Source: Oceaniglobus trochenteri (lineage in GTDB: Bacteria; Pseudomonadota; Alphaproteobacteria; Rhodobacterales; Rhodobacteraceae). Taken from it: a stretch of DNA of 64,000 nucleotides. The position numbers and the translations under genes were made by a program. This document shows positions 26,648-39,547 of the stretch, piece by piece. Position 1 is the stretch's first letter; the number at the start of each line of letters is the position of its first letter. The notes under the pieces are model-generated. The model was given only the letters and a program-made list of their open reading frames with translations. It was not told the origin of the DNA and did not search any database. The stretch is taken from positions 434,001-498,000 of the forward strand of contig NZ_JACNMM010000002.1 in assembly GCF_020529025.1 (NCBI RefSeq), written 5' to 3'.

Positions 26648-27400
26648 TCAGGTCAGCGCGTCGAAGATCAACTTGGCGCCGGTGATCGTCAGGAACACAT
26701 AGGTAATCCCGAAGAAGAACTTCTCGGACACCACCTTGTGCAGCCAGACCCCCAGGAAGACACCGCCAAAGGCCACCGGCACCAGGAACACCCCCGCCCA
26801 AAGCGTATCGGCGGTGAAGATGCCAAGCGCGAAGTAAAAGCCGGACTTGTAAAGGTTGATCGCCGTGAAGACGAGAACGGTCGTCGCCTGGTAGGTCGTC
26901 TTGTCCAGGCCCCGCGTCAGCAGGTAAACCGCCGCGGGCGGGCCGCCGGCGTGGCTGATGAAGCTGGTAAACCCGGCCATCCCGCCCCAGAAATATCCGG
27001 CCCCGGGAAAGGGCCGCCGCCCCTCCAGCCGCAGCCAGCCGCGGGCGCGGGCCAGTTGATAGGCCACGAACCCTATCGCCACCGACCCGATCAGGAACCG
27101 CAGCACATCGGCATTGGCGACACTGTAAAGCCCCGCGCCCAGCACCACACCGGGCACGGCGCCGATCATCATCACCCGCGCCACGGGCCAGTTCCACCGC
27201 CGCCAGAAGGCGCGCAGGGCCGTCACATCCATGATCATGAGCAGCGGCAACATCAGACCGATGGCCTGGGCCGGAGGCAGAATCAACGCCAGCAGCGGGG
27301 CCGCGGCAAAGGCCGCACCCGAACCAAAACCGCCCTTCGACACCCCGGCAAACAGAACGGCCGGAATGGCGAAGGCAAAAAATGTGATGTCCAGTTCCAA
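26648..27400 (-). CDS. TSUP family (TauE/SafE) permease
   Basis: 250 residues with seven to eight membrane helices. The first half has F-A-G-V-S-K-G-G-F-G-S-G and the second half S-H-A-G-G-P-P-A, both TSUP hallmarks. Substrate unknown; members move sulfite, sulfonates or organic anions. It stands alone, convergent with the small secreted protein (17-base gap) and divergent from mdh. Confidence 0.85.
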   Translation of the reverse strand: MELDITFFAFAIPAVLFAGVSKGGFGSGAAFAAAPLLALILPPAQAIGLMLPLLMIMDVTALRAFWRRWNWPVARVMMIGAVPGVVLGAGLYSVANADVLRFLIGSVAIGFVAYQLARARGWLRLEGRRPFPGAGYFWGGMAGFTSFISHAGGPPAAVYLLTRGLDKTTYQATTVLVFTAINLYKSGFYFALGIFTADTLWAGVFLVPVAFGGVFLGVWLHKVVSEKFFFGITYVFLTITGAKLIFDALT

Positions 27401-27443
27401 CTTGTGCGTCCTGCCCGAAACCCCAGATACGCCACCGCTTTAG

Positions 27444-28526
<1,083 letters not shown>

Positions 28527-28552
28527 GCCACGGCCACGCTGACGACCGACCG

Positions 28553-28581
28553 AAAGGGCGCCCCGCGGGGCGCCCTTTTGC
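28553..28581 (+). terminator. Rho-independent terminator after mdh
   Basis: AAAGGGCGCCCC (28553-28564) is complementary to GGGGCGCCCTTT (28567-28578), with TTTT at the 3' edge. The hairpin lies 27 bases after the mdh stop. Confidence 0.88.
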
Positions 28582-28750
28582 GTTGCCACTCTCCGAATAT
28601 CGCCTGAAGCCTTGGAACTTCGGCCTGCCCCGGTCATTATCTTTGCAAGGGGCGACGACGATGCGCCCTCGGGGTGCGCTTTTCGCTCCCCTCTATCACG
28701 GGCGCCGGATCGGGGCGCCGAGAGCTGCTCAAAAGGGGAGACATCGAAAC

Positions 28751-30490
28751 ATGGCGGATCAGGAAAAATCCAGTGGCGGGTTCAACGGGACGACAGGCAT
28801 AGCCGTCGCCGTGGCCGTCGTCGGCTGGCTTGCGGCACTCTATCTGTTCGTTCAGCAGAACCGCATGTCGGACGAAGTGACGGCCGCGCTGTCGCAACGC
28901 GACGCGGCCACCCAATCCCTTGAAGAGCAACGCAGCGCCTCTGGCAGTGTCGAGGATTTGAACACCCAGATCGCGGAACTGACGCCCGAGGTCGAGGAGT
29001 TGACCGCCCAGCGGGACAGCGCGCAGGAAAATGTCGATGCCCTGAGCGCCGAGGTTGCCGATCTTGAAGCCCGCCAGGGCGATCTGCAAAGCCAGCTTGA
29101 AACCACCCAGGCCGAGGAACAGGCCATCCAGGACGAACTGGCCCCCCTGCGCGAGGAACTTGCCGGTTTCGAAGACCGCAGCGCCGAGTTGCAGAAAACC
29201 ATCTCTGAGCAGAACGATGAGCTGACCGAGATCAACGCCCGCGTGGAAGAGGCCCGTGCCCGCGAAGCCGAGCAGCAGGAGGCCCTGTCGCAGATGAGCG
29301 ACGAGACCGCCCGCCTGACCGAAGAGGCCGCCAAGACCGAAAGCAGCCTGAACGAAGCCCGCAGCGAACTGGCCGAGGTCAACGAAAAGCTGACCGCCGC
29401 CCGTGACGAAACCGCGACCCTGACCGCGCAATCCACGACCCTGACCACCGAGGTCGATCAGGCCACCAAGCGCCTCGACAACCTGACGAAGGACGTGGCG
29501 GCGATCGAAAGCCAGCGCACCGAGTTGCAGTCGACCCTGACGGAACTGACCGAATCTGTCGCTGACCGCTCCAAGAAGCTGGCCGAAATCGAACGCCGCA
29601 TTTCCTCGGAGATCTCCGAGGATGGCGCTGCGGCCCCGGGCACCGATGAAAAGGCGGCGCCTGCCGAGACTGAGGCTGGCAAGACCGATGCCGCCAAGGG
29701 CGATGAAGAGAAGTCGAAGAAGGCCGATGAGGTGAAGGATCAGTCCTCGGACGAGGGCGTTGCCGCCAAGGAAGGCGACGCGGCCAAGGATGAGGCCGCC
29801 GGGTCGGACGAGGCGAAGCAGGAGGCTTCGGATAAAGCCGAGGGCACCAAGACAGACGATGCCGCGAAGGCCGAGGAAGGCAAGACCGAAGGCACCGACG
29901 AACCTGCCAAAGCCAAGGAAGAAGAAGCCGGCAAAACCGACGCCACGCAGGAAAACGCACCCAAGGCTGACGACGCCAAGGAAGAAGCTTCCACCGAGTC
30001 GGACAAGGCGAAGAATGATGCCTCGGGTGAATCCGATGCGGCCAAGGGAGATGAAGCCCCCGAGGCCGAGGACGCGAAAGGCGAAGCCGAAAGCGATGCC
30101 AGCAAGGAAGACGCCAAGGCCAATGAGGCCGAGGCAGAAGCAAGCGCTGACCCCGCCAAGGACGAAGCCGCAGCAGACAGCGGCGAAGCCCAGGATGGTG
30201 CCGCCACGGTTGCCCCCGGTCGCTATACGGCTGACGGCGTGACGGCCCAGCTTTCCGAAGACGGCACCTTCCAGATGGCGACGGACGAGGAAGCCGAGTG
30301 GCTGAGCGGCAAATACACCCTTGACGGCACGACCCTCACCCTCAGCGATCCCGCGGGCAGCGGCCCGACCGACGCCTTCCCGCTGGAATGCGAAATCGAG
30401 GTGTCCGACGCGGGCTTTGCCATCGCCGATGAGGGCGAAAGCTGCGCCCCCCTTGCGGGCAAGCAGTTCGCCCCTGCCCAAGCGCAGTGA
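28751..30490 (+). CDS. coiled-coil membrane protein with long acidic low-complexity region
   Basis: 579 residues from ATG 28751. A single N-terminal membrane helix (about 15-35) is followed by a long coiled coil (about 40-285, rich in E, Q, L and A), an acidic/lysine low-complexity stretch (about 290-495, mostly A, E, K, D, G, S) and a small C-terminal domain (about 500-579) with two cysteines that looks beta-rich (G-R-Y-T-A-D-G ... S-G-K-Y-T-L-D-G). Topology suggests a periplasmic rod with a terminal domain. Lies between mdh and sucC. I do not recognise a family. Confidence 0.75.
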   Translation: MADQEKSSGGFNGTTGIAVAVAVVGWLAALYLFVQQNRMSDEVTAALSQRDAATQSLEEQRSASGSVEDLNTQIAELTPEVEELTAQRDSAQENVDALSAEVADLEARQGDLQSQLETTQAEEQAIQDELAPLREELAGFEDRSAELQKTISEQNDELTEINARVEEARAREAEQQEALSQMSDETARLTEEAAKTESSLNEARSELAEVNEKLTAARDETATLTAQSTTLTTEVDQATKRLDNLTKDVAAIESQRTELQSTLTELTESVADRSKKLAEIERRISSEISEDGAAAPGTDEKAAPAETEAGKTDAAKGDEEKSKKADEVKDQSSDEGVAAKEGDAAKDEAAGSDEAKQEASDKAEGTKTDDAAKAEEGKTEGTDEPAKAKEEEAGKTDATQENAPKADDAKEEASTESDKAKNDASGESDAAKGDEAPEAEDAKGEAESDASKEDAKANEAEAEASADPAKDEAAADSGEAQDGAATVAPGRYTADGVTAQLSEDGTFQMATDEEAEWLSGKYTLDGTTLTLSDPAGSGPTDAFPLECEIEVSDAGFAIADEGESCAPLAGKQFAPAQAQ

Positions 30491-30579
30491 TGCCGCACGA
30501 TGCTGGCCCAAGGCCGCGTCAGATTGCAGAATGCTCCCGAAGGGACCGCGCGAATCACCCGCCCGGTCCCTTCCTCTTT

Positions 30580-30610
30580 TGTGATCACAGCATTTGAGCG
30601 TGTGATCACA
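30580..30610 (+). promoter_or_regulatory. paired palindromic operator upstream of sucC
   Basis: Two perfect TGTGATCACA palindromes (30580-30589 and 30601-30610), 21 bases apart start to start, 113-143 bases before the sucC ATG. The flanks extend to an outer inverted repeat CTTT/AAAG. Same motif and same spacing as upstream of sdhC. Confidence 0.72.
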
Positions 30611-30722
30611 AAAGCGGGATTTTCCGCCAATTCACCCTGCCGGTTGCAAATACCCCTTAAACCCTTTCGCAACTCATGCCATGCACAAGACAACCGACAG
30701 CCATGACAAGGGACCGCATGCC

Positions 30723-31916
30723 ATGAACATTCACGAATATCAGGCCAAGGCCCTGCTACGATCCTACGGTGCCCCGGTCAGCGACGGGCGCGCCGTCCTG
30801 CGTGCCGAAGAAGCCAAAAGCGCAGCAGGCGAACTTGACGGACCGCTCTGGGTGGTCAAGGCCCAGATCCACGCCGGCGGGCGCGGCAAGGGCAAGTTCA
30901 AGGAAGCCGACGCCGGCGACAAGGGCGGTGTCCGCCTGACCAAATCCGTCGCCGAAGCCGCCGAAGAGGCCAAGAAGATGCTGGGCCGCACCCTGGTGAC
31001 CCACCAGACCGGCCCGGCCGGCAAGCAGGTGAACCGCATCTACATCGAAGACGGCAGCGGCATCGAAACCGAACTTTATCTTGCCCTGCTGGTCGATCGC
31101 CAGACCAGCCGCATTTCCTTTGTCTGCTCGACCGAAGGCGGCATGGACATCGAAGAGGTCGCCGCATCGACCCCTGAAAAGATCCTCTCTTTCGCCGTCG
31201 ATCCCGCCTCGGGCTATCAGGCATTCCACGGGCGGCGCATCGCCTTTGCCCTGGGGCTGTCGGGCCAGCAGGTCAAGCAGTGCGTCGGGTTGATGGGGCT
31301 GCTCTACAAGGCCTTCGTCGAGAAGGACATGGAGATGCTCGAGATCAATCCGCTGATCGTCACCGACAAGGGCGATCTGAAGGTGCTGGACGCCAAGGTT
31401 TCGTTCGACGGCAACGCCGTGTACCGCCACGCCGACATCGCCGCCCTGCGCGACGAGACCGAGGAAGATTCCAAGGAACTGGCAGCAAGCAAATACGACC
31501 TGAACTATATCGCGCTGGATGGTGAGATCGGCTGCATGGTGAACGGCGCGGGCCTGGCCATGGCAACCATGGACATCATCAAGCTTTACGGCGCCGAGCC
31601 GGCCAACTTCCTGGATGTCGGCGGTGGTGCCACCAAGGAAAAGGTGACCGAGGCGTTCAAGATCATCACCAGCGATCCGAACGTGAAGGGCATCCTGGTG
31701 AACATCTTCGGCGGCATCATGCGTTGCGACGTGATTGCCGAGGGCGTTGTTTCGGCGGTCAAGGAGGTGGGCCTGAAGGTGCCGCTGGTGGTGCGCCTGG
31801 AAGGCACGAACGTCGAGGAAGGCAAGCGCATCATCAACGAAAGCGGGCTTGACGTGATCGCCGCCGACGACCTGCGCGACGGTGCCGAGAAGATCGTGAA
31901 GGCGGTGAAGGGCTGA
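30723..31916 (+). CDS. sucC: succinyl-CoA synthetase (ADP-forming) beta subunit
   Basis: 397 residues, the usual length. ATP-grasp domain at about 1-240 and a CoA-ligase Rossmann domain after it. The standard N-terminus M-N-I-H-E-Y-Q-A-K sets the start at 30723. Makes ATP from succinyl-CoA with SucD. Unusually, sucD is not adjacent: three small ORFs (31921-33363) lie between. Confidence 0.97.
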   Translation: MNIHEYQAKALLRSYGAPVSDGRAVLRAEEAKSAAGELDGPLWVVKAQIHAGGRGKGKFKEADAGDKGGVRLTKSVAEAAEEAKKMLGRTLVTHQTGPAGKQVNRIYIEDGSGIETELYLALLVDRQTSRISFVCSTEGGMDIEEVAASTPEKILSFAVDPASGYQAFHGRRIAFALGLSGQQVKQCVGLMGLLYKAFVEKDMEMLEINPLIVTDKGDLKVLDAKVSFDGNAVYRHADIAALRDETEEDSKELAASKYDLNYIALDGEIGCMVNGAGLAMATMDIIKLYGAEPANFLDVGGGATKEKVTEAFKIITSDPNVKGILVNIFGGIMRCDVIAEGVVSAVKEVGLKVPLVVRLEGTNVEEGKRIINESGLDVIAADDLRDGAEKIVKAVKG

Positions 31917-31920
31917 AGCG

Positions 31921-32502
31921 ATGCGGGCGGCATCCCTCCTGACGGCCTTGGCGCTTGCCGCTCCGGCGGCGGCGCAAGAGGCATCGCGCGCGGATGCCGC
32001 CTGGGATGTTTTTCTCAAGACATGTCCGGCAGCGCTGAGCGACCCCGAAACATTTGCGAAATCCCTGCCCGTCCCCGGCCCGGTTGGCGAAAAGGTGTTC
32101 TTTCAGACCGATGACGGCAGATCGGCCAGCATCGACACCCTGATCGAAGGGCAGCCTGTCAGCGTGTCCATTGTCGCCGTCGGCACCCGCGAAGAGCGCA
32201 CTTGCACGCTCAGCCTCAACGACATGACGGGCAGCGCTCCTGACATGAGAACCGCGCTCTTGCACGAAGTGTTCCTGCGGCGGACGGCGGCCCTCCCCGA
32301 TCTCGACATCGTCGGCGGCCCGATGAACAAGGACATACCGGTGGGCGCACCGATGAACACGATCTTCCCCAGCGACGATCACCACGAATACTGGATCGCC
32401 GGATTGCTGCCTGGCACCGATGCGCTGGCTATGGTGGTTCTGGGCGATGGCTTTCTGACCCTCTATCTCGATCGGACCCTTCGTCGCGAGGACGGATCTT
32501 GA
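31921..32502 (+). CDS. secreted protein of unknown function
   Basis: 193 residues with a signal peptide cleaved after A-A-A-Q near residue 19. The mature part has two cysteines (C-P-A-A and E-R-T-C) and a late H-H-E-Y-W motif; no family recognised. ATG follows the sucC stop by 4 bases and the stop overlaps the next TTG start (TTGA), so it is co-expressed with the TCA genes. Confidence 0.65.
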   Translation: MRAASLLTALALAAPAAAQEASRADAAWDVFLKTCPAALSDPETFAKSLPVPGPVGEKVFFQTDDGRSASIDTLIEGQPVSVSIVAVGTREERTCTLSLNDMTGSAPDMRTALLHEVFLRRTAALPDLDIVGGPMNKDIPVGAPMNTIFPSDDHHEYWIAGLLPGTDALAMVVLGDGFLTLYLDRTLRREDGS

Positions 32503-32999
32503 CGGCACAGGCAGCATACGGGCTGGCCCTTGCGGTCAGTCTTGCAGGCAGCGCCGCCCACGCGGGCGAGGCGCGTGATGCCATCCGCGCCTTCAATGCC
32601 CATTGCTTCACCAAGGGGATGACGCAGGAGCAGGCCGAGCGGCGGATGCGCGAAACGTCGGGCACACCGGCAAGCGCCCCCCTGCCCTTCACGCTCACCT
32701 TCTATGACACCACCATCGCCCCCGCGCCCGGTGCCCATCCGGGCACTGACCGGCGCTGCGAAGTCACTTTCGATGGCGATCACACCGCCGAGGCCATCGC
32801 GGCCCTGCGCGAACAGATGCAGACGCCGCCGGTTTTCGGCACGGCCGGCATGCTGCCGCCTACCCATGCGCCCGAAGCGGGCACCGCCCTGATCGAGGGG
32901 CGCGATCTGCCGCGCGGACGGCGCGCCGTCGTCCATGTGACCCTGCGCAACGGCCGGACCGCCATCGGTGTCGACCGCCTTTCCCCGGAGGTGAACTGA
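32499..32999 (+). CDS. secreted protein of unknown function (TTG start)
   Basis: 166 residues. The only sensible start is a TTG at 32499 sharing TTGA with the stop of the preceding gene. The N-terminus (to about residue 22) looks like a signal peptide. Contains F-N-A-H-C-F and a second Cys in R-R-C-E. Resembles the preceding gene product in general character (exported, two cysteines), so the two may be distant paralogues, which I cannot test. Confidence 0.6.
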   Translation: MTAQAAYGLALAVSLAGSAAHAGEARDAIRAFNAHCFTKGMTQEQAERRMRETSGTPASAPLPFTLTFYDTTIAPAPGAHPGTDRRCEVTFDGDHTAEAIAALREQMQTPPVFGTAGMLPPTHAPEAGTALIEGRDLPRGRRAVVHVTLRNGRTAIGVDRLSPEVN

Positions 33000-33069
33000 C
33001 CATGGTCCGGAACTCTGCCCTGTCTCTTCGGATTGGTCCCCTGCACACCACGCAACAGGGAACAGCACC

Positions 33070-33363
33070 ATGACCCCCCAACCGAAGATGAACCCCCTGC
33101 TTTGGGGCCTGGCGATGCTGGGCATTGGCCTTGCACTTCGCCAGTGGCGCCCCGCCGCCCTTACCCTGCCCGACCGCCCCCGCACCGAAGGCCGCGACAA
33201 GGGCCTGGCGCGCGCGGCGCGGCACACGCGCGACGGCGTCGCCACCGTTCTGCCCGGCAACCTCACCGGCTCCATCGGGCGCTCTCTCATCCTGGCGGGG
33301 GCCGGGATGATCGCCCTGCGCGCCCTCGATCTGCTGGTCGAGGATGACGATGCGCTTTTCTGA
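33070..33363 (+). CDS. small protein with two hydrophobic segments
   Basis: 97 residues. A short N-terminal hydrophobic stretch (about 9-23), a basic centre and a second hydrophobic segment (about 68-84) before an acidic tail (E-D-D-D). Probably a small membrane protein. It stands between sucC and sucD with a weak GGGA ribosome site. No family recognised. Confidence 0.5.
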   Translation: MTPQPKMNPLLWGLAMLGIGLALRQWRPAALTLPDRPRTEGRDKGLARAARHTRDGVATVLPGNLTGSIGRSLILAGAGMIALRALDLLVEDDDALF

Positions 33364-33408
33364 CACCCACAGCCTCGGCTGATCCATTTCACCGACCAAG
33401 GAACCAAC

Positions 33409-34290
33409 ATGGCCATTCTCGTAGACGAAAACACCAAAGTCATCTGTCAGGGCTTCACCGGCAGCCAGGGTACGTTCCACAGCGAACAGGCCATCGCCTA
33501 TGGCACGAAAATGGTCGGCGGTGTGACGCCGGGCAAGGGCGGCCAGACGCATCTTGACCTGCCCGTGTTCAATTCCTGCCACGAAGCGGTGGCAAAGACC
33601 GGCGCCAATGCCAGCGTCATCTACGTGCCGCCCCCCTTCGCCGCCGATTCCATTTTGGAAGCGATCGACGCCGAGATTCCGCTGATCATCTGCATCACCG
33701 AGGGCATTCCGGTGCTGGACATGATGCGCGTCAAGCGCGCGCTGGAAGGCACCGCAAGCCGCCTGATCGGCCCCAACTGCCCCGGCGTCATCACCCCCGA
33801 CGCATGCAAGATCGGCATCATGCCGGGCCACATCCACAAGCGCGGCAGCGTCGGTGTTGTTTCGCGCTCGGGCACCCTTACCTATGAGGCCGTGAAACAG
33901 ACCAGCGACAGCGGCCTGGGCCAATCGACGGCCGTGGGCATCGGCGGCGACCCCATCAAGGGGACCGAGCATATCGACGTGCTGGAAATGTTCCTGGCCG
34001 ACGAGGAAACCCAGAGCATCATCATGATCGGCGAAATCGGCGGCAGCGCCGAAGAGGAAGCCGCGCAGTTCCTGGCGGACGAGCGCAAGAAGGGCCGCTG
34101 GAAGCCCACCGCGGGCTTCATCGCCGGGCGCACCGCCCCTCCGGGCCGTCGCATGGGCCATGCCGGCGCCATCGTCGCCGGTGGCAAGGGCGGCGCCGAC
34201 GACAAGATCGAAGCGATGAAATCGGCCGGCATCACCGTGGCCGACAGCCCCGCGGGCCTCGGCGAAGCCGTGCTGAAGGCCATCGGCTGA
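33409..34290 (+). CDS. sucD: succinyl-CoA synthetase alpha subunit
   Basis: 293 residues. CoA-binding Rossmann domain at about 1-130 with G-P-N-C-P-G (121-126) and a ligase domain whose phosphohistidine is H251 in R-R-M-G-H-A-G. Partner of SucC. ATG 33409 has an AAGGAA site. Followed by a 211-base spacer before the DUF805 gene. Confidence 0.97.
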   Translation: MAILVDENTKVICQGFTGSQGTFHSEQAIAYGTKMVGGVTPGKGGQTHLDLPVFNSCHEAVAKTGANASVIYVPPPFAADSILEAIDAEIPLIICITEGIPVLDMMRVKRALEGTASRLIGPNCPGVITPDACKIGIMPGHIHKRGSVGVVSRSGTLTYEAVKQTSDSGLGQSTAVGIGGDPIKGTEHIDVLEMFLADEETQSIIMIGEIGGSAEEEAAQFLADERKKGRWKPTAGFIAGRTAPPGRRMGHAGAIVAGGKGGADDKIEAMKSAGITVADSPAGLGEAVLKAIG

Positions 34291-34501
34291 GCGCCATGTC
34301 GATGAGGGAAGCGGCCATATCCTTCGCTGCGGCACGCGTCGCCCGGGCCATGCCCGTGGCGCGCGGCCGCCAGTGCTGTATCGCGCCCCTCACCGACACC
34401 CGGGGCCGCCCCCTTGGCCTCGCCAGGGCCCACCTGGCTGGCATCCCGTCCCGGGCCTGCGGGCCCGCCCCGTTCATCGAAGGGCACCGGAGCATCCTGT
34501 C

Positions 34502-35020
34502 ATGACCTTCCAGCAGTCCGTCAAAACCTGCTTTCGCAAGTATTTCACCTTTTCGGGCCGCGCCCCGCGCAGTGAATACTGGTGGTTCATGCTGTTCATC
34601 ATCCTGGCCTCGATTGTTCTGGGCGTGCTCGATGCCCTGGTGTTCGGGGCAGGTTCCATCACCACCACGCCCGACACGGTGGCCGTCGAATCCGACGGGC
34701 CTCTGGCCAGCCTGTTCAGCCTGATCGTCCTGATCCCCACCCTTTCGGCGGGGTGGCGGCGGATGCATGACACCGGACGCAGCGGGTTCTACCTGCTTTA
34801 TCCGCTGATCGTGACCATCGGCATCAGCATGGCCATCGCCTTTTTCGGCGGCTTCGGCATGTTCGACGATGGCACCGCTGGCGGTCTGGCCGCCATCATC
34901 CTTGTTCCCGCGATGATTGTTTTGGCGATATCGCCCCTGCTCGTGCTTTGGTGGCTGACCCGGCGCAGCCAGCCCGGCACCAATGTCTACGGTCCCAACC
35001 CCCATGAGGTGCAACAATGA
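34502..35020 (+). CDS. DUF805 membrane protein
   Basis: 172 residues with four membrane helices. The signature F-S-G-R-A-P-R-S-E-Y-W-W-F (about 17-29) and R-R-M-H-D-T-G-R-S-G near residue 82 identify DUF805. Function unknown. ATG 34502 is the family start; its stop overlaps sucA by 4 bases (ATGA), so it is translated with the oxoglutarate dehydrogenase. Confidence 0.88.
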   Translation: MTFQQSVKTCFRKYFTFSGRAPRSEYWWFMLFIILASIVLGVLDALVFGAGSITTTPDTVAVESDGPLASLFSLIVLIPTLSAGWRRMHDTGRSGFYLLYPLIVTIGISMAIAFFGGFGMFDDGTAGGLAAIILVPAMIVLAISPLLVLWWLTRRSQPGTNVYGPNPHEVQQ

Positions 35021-37980
35021 CCGACCAGTCCCCGAACGACGTTTATCACGCCTCCAGCTTCATGCAGGGGCACAACGCCGAGTATCTTGAACAGCTTTAC
35101 GCCCGCTATGCGAACGATCCTTCGGCGGTCGACGAAAGCTGGCAGGCCTTCTTCAAGACCCTGGGAGACACCCCCGACGAGGCCCGCGCCGAAGCGGCCG
35201 GCCCGAGCTGGGCGCGCGCCGACTGGCCGCCGCAGCCCGCCGACGACCTGACGGCGGCACTTGACGGGCAGTGGCCCGCAGCCCCCCAGGCCGAGGCGAA
35301 GGCCGCCGGTCAGAAGATCGCCGCCAAGGCCGCCGAAAAGGGCGTGAGCGTCAGCGACGAGGCGATCAAGCGCGCCGTCCTGGACAGCATCCGCGCCCTG
35401 ATGATCATCCGCGCCTACCGGATTCGCGGGCATCTTGCGGCCGATCTCGATCCGCTGAACCTGCGCGATGAGACCGCCCACCCCGAGCTTGACCCGAAGT
35501 CCTATGGCTTCACCGAAGCCGACATGGACCGCCCGATCTTCATCGACAACGTACTGGGCCTCGAAATCGCCTCGATGCGCGAGATCACGGATATCGTGAA
35601 GCGCACCTACTGCGGCACCTTCGCCCTGCAATACATGCATATCTCCGACCCCGAGCAGGCCTCGTGGCTGAAGGAACGCATCGAAGGCTACGGCAAGGAA
35701 ATCGCCTTTACCCGCGAAGGGCGCAAGGCGATCCTGAACAAGCTGGTCGAGGCCGAGGGTTTCGAGAAATTCCTGCATGTCAAATACATGGGCACCAAAC
35801 GCTTCGGCCTGGACGGGGGTGAATCCCTGATCCCCGCGATGGAGCAGATCATCAAGCGGGGCGGCAACCTGGGCGTGCGCGACATCATCATCGGCATGCC
35901 CCACCGGGGCCGTCTGTCGGTGCTGGCCAACGTCATGCAGAAGCCCTATCGCGCGATCTTCAACGAATTCCAGGGCGGCAGCTTCAAGCCCGAGGATGTC
36001 GATGGCTCGGGCGACGTGAAATACCACCTTGGCGCCTCGTCCGACCGCGAATTCGACGGCAACACGGTGCACCTGTCGCTGACGGCCAATCCCAGCCACC
36101 TCGAGGCGGTGAACCCCGTCGTCCTGGGCAAGGCCCGCGCCAAGCAGGACCAGTTGAACGACAGCGAGCGCACGAAGGTTCTGCCGGTGCTTCTGCACGG
36201 TGACGCGGCCTTTGCCGGCCAGGGCGTCGTGGCCGAGTGTTTCGCCCTTTCCGGGCTGCGCGGCCACCGCACGGGCGGCACCATCCATATCGTGGTCAAC
36301 AACCAGATCGGCTTTACCACGGCGCCGCATTTCTCGCGCTCATCGCCCTATCCCACCGACAACGCGCTGGTGGTCGAGGCGCCGATCTTCCACGTCAACG
36401 GCGACGACCCCGAGGCGGTGGTCCATGCCGCCAAGGTGGCGACCGAGTTCCGCCAGAAGTTCCACAAGGACGTGGTGATCGACATGTTCTGCTATCGCCG
36501 CTTCGGTCACAACGAGGGGGACGAACCGATGTTCACCAACCCCCAGATGTACCAGAAGATCAAGAAGCAGAAGACCACGCTCACGCTCTATACTGACCGC
36601 CTGGTGGCCGACGGCCTGATTCCCGAGGGCGAGATCGAGGATGCCAAGGCGCAGTTCCAATCCTACCTGAACGACGAGTTCGAGGCCGGCAAGGAGTACC
36701 GCCCCAACAAGGCCGACTGGCTGGACGGGCGCTGGTCGCACCTGGACAAGCAGGGCAAGAAGTACCAGCGCGGCAAGACCGCCATCGACAAGAAGGAATT
36801 CGATGCCATCGGCAAGGCGATCTCGACCGCGCCCGAGGGTTTCGCCATTCACAAGACCGTCGATCGCCTGCTGGAAGCCAAGAAGCAGATGCTGGAAAGC
36901 GGCGAAGGCTTCGATTGGGCCACGGCCGAGGCACTGGCCTTCGGTTCGCTGCTGCTTGAGGGCTATCCCGTGCGCCTTTCGGGCCAAGACAGCGCGCGCG
37001 GCACCTTCTCGCAACGCCACTCGGCGCTGGTGAACCAGAACGACGAAGACCGCTACTATCCGCTGAACCACATCCGCGAGGGCCAGGCCCAGTTCGAGGT
37101 CATCGATTCGATGCTGTCGGAATATGCGGTTCTTGGGTTCGAATACGGCTATTCGCTGGCCGAACCCAACGCGCTGACCCTCTGGGAGGCGCAGTTCGGC
37201 GATTTCGCCAACGGCGCGCAGATCATGTTCGACCAATTCATCAGTTCCGGTGAATCGAAATGGCTGCGCATGTCGGGGCTGGTCTGCCTGTTGCCCCATG
37301 GCTACGAAGGGCAAGGCCCCGAGCATTCGTCGGCACGGTTGGAGCGGTTCCTGCAGATGTGCGGCCAGGACAACTGGATCGTCGCCAACTGCACCACCCC
37401 GGCCAACTATTTCCACATCCTGCGCCGCCAGTTGCACCGCAGCTATCGCAAGCCGCTGGTTCTGATGACGCCCAAGTCGCTGCTGCGCCACAAGATGGCC
37501 GTCAGCCGGGCCGAGGAATTCCAGACCGGCAGCAGTTTCCACCGGGTGCTGTGGGACGATGCCCAGCACGGGAATTCCGACCTGGCGCTGAAACCCGACA
37601 GCGAGATCCGGCGCGTCGTCATGTGCTCGGGCAAGGTCTATTATGACCTTCTGGAAAAGCGTGACGAGGCGGGGCTGGACGATGTCTATCTTCTGCGCCT
37701 TGAACAGTTCTATCCGTTCCCCGCGAAATCGCTGGTGAACGAGCTTGAGCGGTTCAAGGGCGCCGAGATGATCTGGTGCCAGGAAGAGCCCAAGAACCAG
37801 GGCGCCTGGAGCTTCATCGAGCCCAACATCGAATGGGTGCTGAGCCGCATCAAGGCCGACACCACCCGCCCCGAATACGCCGGGCGCCCGGCCTCGGCCT
37901 CGCCTGCGACGGGGCTTGCCTCGCAACACAAAGCACAACAGGCCGCGCTTGTGGCCGCCGCACTTGGCCTGGAAGGATAA
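35017..37980 (+). CDS. sucA: 2-oxoglutarate dehydrogenase E1 component
   Basis: 987 residues, the expected size. The thiamine-diphosphate enzyme decarboxylates 2-oxoglutarate and passes the succinyl group to SucB. An early Y-A-N-D-P-S-A-V-D segment, R-A-Y-R-I-R-G-H-L near 127, G-M-P-H-R-G-R near 292 and the thiamine-diphosphate region around N-G-D-D-P-E-A-V are visible. Overlaps DUF805 by 4 bases and is followed by sucB after 3 bases. Confidence 0.97.
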   Translation: MTDQSPNDVYHASSFMQGHNAEYLEQLYARYANDPSAVDESWQAFFKTLGDTPDEARAEAAGPSWARADWPPQPADDLTAALDGQWPAAPQAEAKAAGQKIAAKAAEKGVSVSDEAIKRAVLDSIRALMIIRAYRIRGHLAADLDPLNLRDETAHPELDPKSYGFTEADMDRPIFIDNVLGLEIASMREITDIVKRTYCGTFALQYMHISDPEQASWLKERIEGYGKEIAFTREGRKAILNKLVEAEGFEKFLHVKYMGTKRFGLDGGESLIPAMEQIIKRGGNLGVRDIIIGMPHRGRLSVLANVMQKPYRAIFNEFQGGSFKPEDVDGSGDVKYHLGASSDREFDGNTVHLSLTANPSHLEAVNPVVLGKARAKQDQLNDSERTKVLPVLLHGDAAFAGQGVVAECFALSGLRGHRTGGTIHIVVNNQIGFTTAPHFSRSSPYPTDNALVVEAPIFHVNGDDPEAVVHAAKVATEFRQKFHKDVVIDMFCYRRFGHNEGDEPMFTNPQMYQKIKKQKTTLTLYTDRLVADGLIPEGEIEDAKAQFQSYLNDEFEAGKEYRPNKADWLDGRWSHLDKQGKKYQRGKTAIDKKEFDAIGKAISTAPEGFAIHKTVDRLLEAKKQMLESGEGFDWATAEALAFGSLLLEGYPVRLSGQDSARGTFSQRHSALVNQNDEDRYYPLNHIREGQAQFEVIDSMLSEYAVLGFEYGYSLAEPNALTLWEAQFGDFANGAQIMFDQFISSGESKWLRMSGLVCLLPHGYEGQGPEHSSARLERFLQMCGQDNWIVANCTTPANYFHILRRQLHRSYRKPLVLMTPKSLLRHKMAVSRAEEFQTGSSFHRVLWDDAQHGNSDLALKPDSEIRRVVMCSGKVYYDLLEKRDEAGLDDVYLLRLEQFYPFPAKSLVNELERFKGAEMIWCQEEPKNQGAWSFIEPNIEWVLSRIKADTTRPEYAGRPASASPATGLASQHKAQQAALVAAALGLEG

Positions 37981-37983
37981 GAT

Positions 37984-39522
<1,539 letters not shown>

Positions 39523-39547
39523 GGGTCCGGGCGTCTCCATACGTGTT

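Noticed and set aside
28637-30511. 624-codon open frame antisense to the coiled-coil protein
   Set aside because: Its L/G/F-rich composition is what the complement of A/E/K-rich codons gives; the sense strand has start, signal and structure.
34296-34505. 69-codon plus-strand ORF between sucD and DUF805 ending in an ATGA overlap
   Set aside because: The overlap is suggestive, but composition is that of noncoding G+C-rich DNA (R/A/P runs), no ribosome site is seen and no family is recognised.
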